DNA of 5,484 bases from a candidate division WOR-1 bacterium RIFOXYB2_FULL_48_7 (lineage in GTDB: Bacteria; Margulisbacteria; WOR-1; O2-12-FULL-45-9; XYB2-FULL-48-7), in the NCBI GenBank assembly GCA_001771615.1, contig MEUF01000055.1, positions 1-5,484 of the forward strand, given 5' to 3'. The notes below the pieces were generated by a model. It did no database searches. It worked only from the letters and a program-made list of their open reading frames with translations, and was not told the DNA's origin. This document shows, piece by piece, positions 1-5,484 of the stretch (the stretch's first letter is position 1; each line of letters starts with the position of its first letter). Both the position numbers and the translations under genes were made by a program.

Positions 1-2778
1 AAGGGTTATAGCGGCGCTTCTATTTATGTAAAATCAGCCGATATCACGATTGGTGTTGATTGCGGCGAGCCAAGCGCCCCACAGTACATTATTGGCCAAC
101 CGAGCGAAATAACTGAAGCGGCTTTAGCCGGCGGAGTAACCGTTACCTGGCAATCTGAATCCCCCATGCTCAATTGCGATGGCTCGACTAGCGCCATTAA
201 ATTGGTCGCCCACTTTGGCGATGGCGACGTCGAAATTGTGCCTGATGAAAATGGGCGGGTCAAACTGGTCAAAACCTTGACGACCGCCAACTTCCCGAAC
301 AGCGAAATCAGCTGCGACCTGGTCTATGTTGATCCGGCCGACGGCCAAGAAAAAGTAAAATATGGCTATACTAAACTCTATCCGCCGACAGTCATCGCAG
401 GGATCGACCCCGTTGGCGCCTGTGAGTACAGTTCCAACCCCCAAATTATTGGCGAGCTGGAAGTCTCTCCGGAGGCCGCCCAGCTAATTGTCGGGCAAGA
501 AGTTACTATCGCCATACCCAAAACAGCCGTTTTACAATGCGACGGCTTATCCGGGGCTGACCAGGACAACACTCTGGTTGTCCAGTTCCTGGTGCAAAAC
601 GAAATTATCACTGCCAGCCAGGATGAAGATTACTATTATGTGACCACCACCTATGCGGAGGCTGGCGATAAAACCGTGACCCTGTTAGTCAATGACGCCA
701 ACCCTGACCTGCCGCAAACCCCCAGTCAACAGACAAAATCGATCGGTTTTTATGTCAAGGCAGACGAAGTCGCCACCAGCTGCGGCAAACCGACCTATCC
801 TGATTACATCCTGCCGACGCCGGAATCGGTGGCTGAAGCCGACCTGCCAGGCGGTGTAGCTGTAACCTGGAACCCGGAATCACCGATCACCAATTGTGAC
901 GGCACGACTGCCGGACTTAGCCTGATAGCTCATTTTGCCGACGGCGATGTTGTTTATTCGCCGGATGCGGAAGGCAAATTCGCCATTACTAAAACCTTGA
1001 CTTCTAAACTGACCAGCCCGGTCAAATGCGATGTTATTTATCTTGACGCGCTTAGCGGCGAGACAAAGGTAATTCCCAACGCCATTACACTCTATAGTCC
1101 AGCCTACACTACTATCTCAGATATTGAACCGACAGCTTGTGAATTGGTCAACGATATTCCGGCCGCCGGCAGTTTAAGCGTTGCCTCGCCCAACATCAAC
1201 CCAGCCAACCAGATTGTGGTTGGAGAAGAGATGACCTTTACCCTTTCCCAGGTAGCCGATTGTGACCTGGGGGAAGCCGACCTGGAAGTAACATTATTTT
1301 ACGGCGATCAGACCTACCCGATGGCCGCTGATGGCAGCGGTAATTATTCTGCCTCCGTCCTGGCGACACTGGCGGGACCGCCGGTGATTGCCGAGGTGCT
1401 GGACAAAACCCGGGGGACCAAGACCCAGCGGCAGCTTTGGGATTTACCCTCGGTAATTTCCTCCCAGGTCGCCGCCTGTCAGACCAATCCCAATCCGCAA
1501 ATTACCGGTGTCCCGCAAATTGACGATGCCGATGGCCAGGCCCAACTGGGAGAAGTAATCACAGTGACCATGGGAGCAGCCAATTTCAAAAACTGCGCCG
1601 GAGAAACCTCTCCGGAACTGCAAGTCTCTTTTTACGCCGAAGACGGGGCAAGCTTAGTTGAAATCCCGGCGGTACTTGACGAGGCGACCCAAAGCTATTC
1701 CGCCCAATTTGCCTTTGCTTCGACCGGGGCTAAGAAAATTTATGCCCGGGTGACTGATCCTGCTCAACCCGAAAGCGTGATGGTGGAAAGCTACAGCGGG
1801 GCCGATATTTACATCGTACCTGAAGAGGTTGTTGGCCCGACCGCCTGTGAAGTGGCCCAGGATCTGCCTTCAGCCGGGGCACTTTCAGCCGATGTCAGCC
1901 AAGCCATTGCCGGTGAGCCAATAACTTTTACCTTGACCAATGTCAAGGATTGCAACTTTGCAGAGGACCAGACGGCCGATGTGACAGTCACATTGTTCTT
2001 TGGCAATTCATCGATGGTCATGGCCAATGATGGTTCGGGCAATTACACGGCGGTTGTTGAAGCCGGGACCTGGGGCATGCCGGTGATGGCCGAAATTTAC
2101 GACAATGAAAGAGGAACTTATGTGATGCGGGAATTCTGGGGGCCGTTAACCGTTCTGCCAGCCCAGATTGAGACCTGTGATGTCAATCCGCAACCGATTG
2201 TCTTTAATGTGGTTGGGCCAAACCCGTCGGGCAATTATGATATTGATTCCGGCCTGCCGGTTACCTGGGAAATCAACGCCGAGAATTGTGACGGCACTCC
2301 CAATGTGGCGGCGGTCTGTCATTTTGGCCCTATTGGCGACGTTTATGCCGAAGCTGATGCCAACGGGACGATTATTGTCAGCACACCCTTGACGCAGCAG
2401 CTTTCCGGTAAAGTCCCTTGCGACCTGATCGGGGCTAACGGTGAAGTGTCTGTCAATGCCGTCATGCTTGATCTCCCCTGGTACACCACTGGAGAGCCGA
2501 TCGCCAACCTGCTGGCCTATCCCAACAGCGGGCCAGCCCCGTTAGTGGTAACGCTTGATGCCAGCACCAGCCATCCAACCGCACCGGGAGCGACTATTGT
2601 GCAATACGAATGGGATTTAGGTGATGGGACACCGCCCTTTACAACCAATGAACCGACTATCTTCCATGAATTCAATTGCGGTGACGGGACCTGCACGCTG
2701 CATCCGACTGTCAGGGTCTATGACAGCTATGGCAACGTCAGCATAGCCAATGTGACTATTTCCACCTGGAAGCAATAA
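1..2778 (+). CDS. Large cysteine-rich modular repeat protein with C-terminal PKD domain, 5'-truncated by window edge
   Basis: The frame is open from base 1 to the TAA at 2776-2778, giving 925 residues with no start in the window. The Met codon at 166 lies inside a repeat module and is not a start. From the left come a module tail (residues 1-20), then seven modules bounded by Cys 21, 141, 261, 380, 493, 616 and 726, and a PKD-type domain at about 833-922 with the signature YEWDLGDGT at 869-877. Twenty cysteines, conserved GNY/DGSGNY-like turns and alternating hydrophobic strands suggest Ig-like beta-sandwiches held by disulphides, hence a secreted or surface location (inference). PKD domains are typical of extracellular proteins (family knowledge). 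The C-terminus ends in WKQ just after the last strand, with no membrane segment, LPXTG or other recognisable sorting signal. The N-terminal signal and any catalytic domain must lie upstream. A role as adhesin, envelope or matrix protein is possible but not shown. A terminator follows immediately. Confidence 0.93.
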   Translation, partial: KGYSGASIYVKSADITIGVDCGEPSAPQYIIGQPSEITEAALAGGVTVTWQSESPMLNCDGSTSAIKLVAHFGDGDVEIVPDENGRVKLVKTLTTANFPNSEISCDLVYVDPADGQEKVKYGYTKLYPPTVIAGIDPVGACEYSSNPQIIGELEVSPEAAQLIVGQEVTIAIPKTAVLQCDGLSGADQDNTLVVQFLVQNEIITASQDEDYYYVTTTYAEAGDKTVTLLVNDANPDLPQTPSQQTKSIGFYVKADEVATSCGKPTYPDYILPTPESVAEADLPGGVAVTWNPESPITNCDGTTAGLSLIAHFADGDVVYSPDAEGKFAITKTLTSKLTSPVKCDVIYLDALSGETKVIPNAITLYSPAYTTISDIEPTACELVNDIPAAGSLSVASPNINPANQIVVGEEMTFTLSQVADCDLGEADLEVTLFYGDQTYPMAADGSGNYSASVLATLAGPPVIAEVLDKTRGTKTQRQLWDLPSVISSQVAACQTNPNPQITGVPQIDDADGQAQLGEVITVTMGAANFKNCAGETSPELQVSFYAEDGASLVEIPAVLDEATQSYSAQFAFASTGAKKIYARVTDPAQPESVMVESYSGADIYIVPEEVVGPTACEVAQDLPSAGALSADVSQAIAGEPITFTLTNVKDCNFAEDQTADVTVTLFFGNSSMVMANDGSGNYTAVVEAGTWGMPVMAEIYDNERGTYVMREFWGPLTVLPAQIETCDVNPQPIVFNVVGPNPSGNYDIDSGLPVTWEINAENCDGTPNVAAVCHFGPIGDVYAEADANGTIIVSTPLTQQLSGKVPCDLIGANGEVSVNAVMLDLPWYTTGEPIANLLAYPNSGPAPLVVTLDASTSHPTAPGATIVQYEWDLGDGTPPFTTNEPTIFHEFNCGDGTCTLHPTVRVYDSYGNVSIANVTISTWKQ
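61..2496 (+). repeat. Seven tandem protein-coding modules of three types, order A-B-A-C-B-C-A
   Basis: Each module starts at a cysteine codon: A1 61-420, B1 421-780, A2 781-1137, C1 1138-1476, B2 1477-1845, C2 1846-2175, A3 2176-2496. A modules share VTW near residue 30 and NCDG, then AHF.DGDV (partly kept in A3) and a late CD pair. B modules share a C..NPQI.G opening and a sheet ending in YVK or YIV before the next Cys. C modules share CE...D.P.AG.L, then TFTL, ..DC and DGSGNY, and a MPVMAE or PPVIAE strand. The second Cys of each module follows the boundary Cys by 35-41 residues in all seven. Bases 1-60 encode the end of a further, apparently B-type, module (YSGASIYV, compare YSGADIYI in B2). 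The copies are well diverged at the DNA level, so the array is old rather than a recent slippage product. The A, B and C types probably share one ancestral fold. Confidence 0.85.
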
Positions 2779-2801
2779 CCTTTTTGTCGTCGGTATTTAA
2801 G

Positions 2802-2835
2802 AAGCGCTCTGGCCACGCCAGGGCGCTTTCTTTAT
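2802..2835 (+). terminator. Intrinsic terminator of the repeat-protein gene
   Basis: The arms 2802-2812 (AAGCGCTCTGG) and 2818-2828 (CCAGGGCGCTT) form an 11-bp stem with a single T.G wobble, closed by a 5-base loop, CCACG. The T-rich tail TTTCTTTAT follows at 2827-2835, partly overlapping the stem base. It lies 23 bases after the stop codon at 2776-2778, a normal position for a rho-independent terminator. Confidence 0.88.
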
Positions 2836-2868
2836 AAGAAAACTGCGACTAAAGTCGCGGTTTCTTAT
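2834..2868 (+). terminator. Second stem-loop, possible tandem or bidirectional terminator
   Basis: A perfect core, GCGAC-TAAA-GTCGC (2845-2858, loop 2850-2853), is extended outward by a T.G wobble, C-G, three A-T pairs, one bulged A, then five pairs of ATAAG with CTTAT. The stem is about 15 bp and abuts the first terminator. CTTTCT follows on the + strand. Read on the - strand the stem is followed by a pyrimidine-poorer stretch after the TTTTCTTAT arm, so it could work in either direction, though no gene on the - strand needs it. It could instead be a copy of a dispersed palindromic repeat; only one copy lies in this window. Confidence 0.6.
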
Positions 2869-2938
2869 CTTTCTAATAACTTAGTAAATAAAGTGAAATT
2901 ATTTTTTTAAATGTTCGAAATAAAAGCACAAAGAGATT

Positions 2939-2943
2939 GGAGG
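2939..2943 (+). promoter_or_regulatory. Ribosome binding site GGAGG that sets the start of the UDPGP-like gene
   Basis: GGAGG ends 8 bases before the ATG at 2952-2954, ideal Shine-Dalgarno spacing. The in-frame TTG at 2937 overlaps this site and would leave no room for a ribosome binding site of its own, so the ATG is the start. The leader from about 2869 to 2938 is strongly AT-rich, including a run of seven Ts at 2902-2908, and probably contains the promoter. I could not pick a convincing -35/-10 pair. Confidence 0.88.
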
Positions 2944-2951
2944 AAATAATA

Positions 2952-4679
2952 ATGTCTTCTAGATTTGGTGATGCCCTGCGAATACATTCGGGAACCCACA
3001 ACCATCGATTTACAACTGCTGCCCATGCACTTACTAGTCCTCCTGCCATGCAAATTCTTGGATCCCCAAATATTAATTTAGCTTCTGGAAAACGACTATA
3101 TGCCCTGGCAGACAAAGCCTTGGCCGACTTAAAAGCAACTCATCCGGCTGAATTAGGGAGATTGGTTGACTTGCAATCAGAAGGGATCACCCCTGACAAG
3201 GAAGCGCTACCCGGAACAAAAGAAAGAGAGCTGGCTAACCTGCAGGCAATATTGCGAGTAGCCGCACTTCAGGGGAACCGCCTACCGGAAGGATCAGTTT
3301 CATTCCTGGACCATGCTGATTACTTTGTCCCTACTCCACACACCCCACCGCTCACAAGCGCCTCCGCGACCTTTACCGGTTCCGACGGAAAACCGTTGAT
3401 AGCTACTCATCCCTGGCAAGATTTCCAGTTTCTGATGCGCTCACCGGAAGATATTTTATCCCTGGCCGAAGAAGGTGTGGCGGAATTAACCAGCAATACT
3501 AAAAAGCCAAATTTAGGGACTGTTTCGCTTGGCTTGCCAATTGCCGGCACAGCCTCCAGGGCCCTGGAGTTTGCTTCCGCCCATCCGGAGCTGGTTGAAA
3601 GAATTCGCTTATTAGGCGGGCTTGATGGCTTGAAAGAAGGCGAACTTCCGCCAAGATATCTTTATCCTGTTCAGACTAATGCGGGAATCAAAACCCTGGT
3701 TGGCATCATGCTGGAAAATGCGGCCCGCCTAGGGCGAGAATTAGGCGTAATTATTCCCAGCATTCTAATGATGAACAATTCTAATGCCCATCAAGTTATC
3801 CATCGATTATTCGGGCAAGAATTGGCTCACTGGTCACCGGAAGAATTAGACAGCTCAATTATTTTTACCCAATCTGTGGCCGGCAGGTATTATTTCTCTG
3901 ACCTGGCTGATATTACCGGCCAATATTTCCCGACCGGACATTCCGATTTTCCCCATCTGATGGCGACTTACCGTCTATATAATTTCCTGCATGATCAAGG
4001 GATAAAATATTTATATTTTGGCAACGCGGATGAAATTTTCTGGAATATTGATCCGGTCATGCTGGCAATTGCTAAACGCTTGATCGGCCAGGGATATGCC
4101 GGACTGACGGTTGTTGTGCCGAATTCAAACAACCAGCCGGCCGGCGGGGCGGTTAAAAACAGCCAGGATCCCAATGACCAATATTTACTGGAAAACCCGC
4201 GTATGCCGGCCAGCATGGTCTCTGGCGGGCGATATCCGCTTACTTTAAACACAACTTTTTATATTTACTCAATTGAGCGTCTGATGCAAATCACCGAAAA
4301 TTTATTGACTATCACACCGGGACTGGAGGTCAAACCGGTCAAAGGACGCCGCGGCGGAATTGAGCTCTCTTTTTCAATGGAGGGCTGGGCGGGATGTGAG
4401 TTTTCTGATCCCCATCATAAGCCGACTGGCTATCGTTCAGCCTTTGCTCTTTTTCCCAGGGCCTTTGTGTTTACCGGCGTGAAATCATTACTCCAATCGC
4501 ACTCTGATGCTATTCCGCCTGAATTTGCCGGGCTGCCTGGTCTTGAACATATGACTTATGAAATGTACCAGAGGCATGGGGCCAATACCTATTCGGAAAT
4601 TATTCGCCGCCTGGTCGCTGGTGACAGGGCAACGGCAGAGGCCCTGTTTGCCAGTGGATACAGTTATTATTTGCCTTAA
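2952..4679 (+). CDS. Divergent UDP-glucose pyrophosphorylase (UDPGP) family protein
   Basis: This is a 575-residue, probably cytoplasmic protein with one cysteine and no signal peptide or membrane segment. UDPGP enzymes make UDP-sugar plus pyrophosphate from UTP and a sugar 1-phosphate. The core follows the eukaryotic-type family in order: a beta1/loop region at about 190-203 (GLPIAGTASR), LYPV at 237-240 with K247, LMMNNSN at 272-278 (family LMNSFNT), FTQS at 305-308 (family FNQS), PTGHSDF at 327-333 (family PPGHGD), YFGNADE at 355-361 (family VSNIDN), GGAV at 398-401, LNTTFYIY at 432-439 (family FNTNNLWI), and FPRAFVFTGVKSLLQSHSD at 501-519 (family VPRSRFLPVKTTSDLLL). K511 therefore corresponds to the conserved lysine of that motif. 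The first loop lacks the usual LNGGLGTxMG form, so UTP binding and activity are uncertain. Residues 1 to about 185 are a mainly helical region I do not recognise. The ATG was chosen over TTG 2937 because of the GGAGG site. The substrate cannot be told from sequence; a sugar other than glucose, or loss of catalysis, is possible. Confidence 0.8.
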   Translation: MSSRFGDALRIHSGTHNHRFTTAAHALTSPPAMQILGSPNINLASGKRLYALADKALADLKATHPAELGRLVDLQSEGITPDKEALPGTKERELANLQAILRVAALQGNRLPEGSVSFLDHADYFVPTPHTPPLTSASATFTGSDGKPLIATHPWQDFQFLMRSPEDILSLAEEGVAELTSNTKKPNLGTVSLGLPIAGTASRALEFASAHPELVERIRLLGGLDGLKEGELPPRYLYPVQTNAGIKTLVGIMLENAARLGRELGVIIPSILMMNNSNAHQVIHRLFGQELAHWSPEELDSSIIFTQSVAGRYYFSDLADITGQYFPTGHSDFPHLMATYRLYNFLHDQGIKYLYFGNADEIFWNIDPVMLAIAKRLIGQGYAGLTVVVPNSNNQPAGGAVKNSQDPNDQYLLENPRMPASMVSGGRYPLTLNTTFYIYSIERLMQITENLLTITPGLEVKPVKGRRGGIELSFSMEGWAGCEFSDPHHKPTGYRSAFALFPRAFVFTGVKSLLQSHSDAIPPEFAGLPGLEHMTYEMYQRHGANTYSEIIRRLVAGDRATAEALFASGYSYYLP

Positions 4680-4733
4680 GAAAATGAATTGATAGACTGA
4701 AATTTGGGTGCTTTTTTGACGATATATAGTTGG

Positions 4734-4740
4734 AAAGGAG
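4734..4740 (+). promoter_or_regulatory. Ribosome binding site AAAGGAG of the third gene
   Basis: AAAGGAG ends 11 bases before the ATG at 4752-4754, slightly long but workable. In-frame TTG codons at 4704 and 4716 lie upstream of it after a TGA at 4698-4700, but neither has a purine-rich site before it. The ATG is therefore the preferred start. Confidence 0.75.
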
Positions 4741-4751
4741 AAAGCAGCCCA

Positions 4752-5484
4752 ATGAACGTTATTTCACGCGGAATCAGCGGCCTTAAGACATTGGTGCGAA
4801 CACGGGTTTCACCACGCATGACTACGCTGTACGCAAAAGCCGGGTTTGCTGACCGCGATCTACTGACCAACGACCTACAAGCCCTTAGCTTTCCCGACCA
4901 CAACTATGCGCTAAATCTGTTAACCAGCCAAGGCATTATTAAATCACGCTTCCGCACAGAATTATCCTCGCTGGCCGACATCGAATCATACATGCTCTCT
5001 GGCCACATATCTTCAACCAGGCTCGACAACCTCGGTTTGCCGGGATTAGTGGGGACAAGCTACTTGGATCATGATTCTTCTGAAGTTGTCCGCAAAGTTG
5101 CTTTTGGGATTAATCGCGGAATCGAGCATGTGGGTGAGTCATATTTATTTAAAAAAGGGATCGAAACCCTTCCTTTCGCAGTGGGAATCGCCGGAGCAAT
5201 CGCCATTGGCATGACCCTCTCTGGCGCTTGGGGACTGGCAATTCTCGGAGGAGCATCCGCGATCAGTTACGCCGCCATCAAGAGCACTGACATTTTTCCC
5301 ACCACCGGCTTTTATAGTTTCTTTGGCAAATTGGCCAGAGGCATTTCAACCAAAGCTGCCCCATTGGTTTTTGGCGCTGACGGGATATTCATCGGCCACT
5401 CCCTATTCGAATCAAACTTGCACGTCCCCAGCTTGTGCGAGCGCCTGGGAATGACCGGAACAATCGCCGCCGGGGCGGCAATTC
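4752..5484 (+). CDS. Unrecognised protein with glycine/alanine-rich hydrophobic region, 3'-truncated by window edge
   Basis: The frame is open from ATG 4752 to the last base, giving 244 complete codons with no stop. I do not recognise the family. Residues 1-30 are basic (MNVISRGISGLKTLVRTR...) without a signal-peptide core. Residues 31-135 are soluble-looking and mixed in charge. Residues 140-176 (LPFAVGIAGAIAIGMTLSGA then WGLAILGGASAISYAAI) form a long hydrophobic stretch rich in small residues with G/A spacing. It could be two packed membrane helices in a hairpin, or one helix plus a loop. Residues about 203-217 (PLVFGADGIFIGHSL) are moderately hydrophobic, and another such run starts at the right edge (GMTGTIAAGAAI). 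There is one cysteine. Continuous reading frame, a Shine-Dalgarno site and ordinary codon use support a real gene. It lies 72 bases after the UDPGP-like gene with no hairpin between, so co-transcription is plausible. A membrane-interacting protein is the best structural guess; function is unknown. Confidence 0.85.
   Translation, partial: MNVISRGISGLKTLVRTRVSPRMTTLYAKAGFADRDLLTNDLQALSFPDHNYALNLLTSQGIIKSRFRTELSSLADIESYMLSGHISSTRLDNLGLPGLVGTSYLDHDSSEVVRKVAFGINRGIEHVGESYLFKKGIETLPFAVGIAGAIAIGMTLSGAWGLAILGGASAISYAAIKSTDIFPTTGFYSFFGKLARGISTKAAPLVFGADGIFIGHSLFESNLHVPSLCERLGMTGTIAAGAAI

Noticed and set aside
166..168. ATG as the start of the repeat-protein gene
   Set aside because: The same frame is open back to base 1 and encodes the end of another module and the opening of A1, including boundary Cys 21 and the VTW at 48-50. 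No ribosome binding site precedes the ATG.
2168..2392. A 74-codon + strand frame inside the repeat-protein gene
   Set aside because: It is out of frame with conserved modules C2 and A3 and has no independent support.
2869..2938. A promoter in the AT-rich leader of gene 2
   Set aside because: A promoter is expected here, but several weak -10-like stretches exist and none has a matching -35 box at proper spacing, so no position can be given.
2937..2939. TTG as the start of the UDPGP-like gene
   Set aside because: It overlaps the GGAGG ribosome binding site that serves the ATG at 2952.
2873..3115. An 80-codon frame on the - strand covering the leader and the first part of gene 2
   Set aside because: It is antisense to a strongly supported gene, has no ribosome binding site or family resemblance, and runs through the AT-rich leader.
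4716..4728. TTGACG followed by TATATA as a promoter for gene 3
   Set aside because: The two elements are only about one base apart, so they cannot act as a -35/-10 pair, and no better pair with 16-18 base spacing was found in the gap.
4676..4903. A 75-codon frame on the - strand over the gene 2 / gene 3 junction
   Set aside because: It lies opposite the start of gene 3, whose own start and ribosome binding site are convincing.

Overview
The window holds three genes, all on the + strand: the 3' end of a gene for a large cysteine-rich repeat protein, a complete gene for a divergent UDP-sugar pyrophosphorylase-like protein, and the 5' end of a gene for an unrecognised protein with a hydrophobic region. 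No RNA gene, mobile element, CRISPR array or origin was seen. Coding density, Shine-Dalgarno sequences and a stem-loop terminator indicate a bacterium. Composition is moderate GC inside genes with an AT-rich intergenic leader. No gene gives a secure taxonomic placement; an uncultivated lineage is plausible, but that is a guess.

Region 1 (1-2778) is an open frame entering from the left edge. It encodes at least 925 residues: the tail of one module, seven Cys-delimited modules of about 107-123 residues in three recognisable types (order A-B-A-C-B-C-A), and a C-terminal PKD-type domain. Its twenty cysteines are regularly spaced, which fits disulphide-stabilised, extracytoplasmic beta-sandwich repeats. 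The anchor or secretion signal, if any, lies upstream of the window.

Region 2 (2779-2951) is intergenic. It carries two consecutive stem-loops, the first a good intrinsic terminator, then an AT-rich leader and a strong ribosome binding site.

Region 3 (2952-4679) encodes a 575-residue protein. It matches the eukaryotic-type UTP-glucose-1-phosphate uridylyltransferase (UDPGP) family along the catalytic core, motif by motif and in order, but its glycine-rich nucleotide-binding loop is rewritten. It may be an enzyme with altered specificity or a non-catalytic relative.

Region 4 (4752-5484, running off the right edge) encodes at least 244 residues of a protein I do not recognise, with a glycine- and alanine-rich hydrophobic stretch. 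The 72-base gap after gene 2 has no terminator-like hairpin, so genes 2 and 3 may be co-transcribed. The terminator pair separates them from gene 1, so nothing in the sequence ties the repeat protein functionally to the other two.
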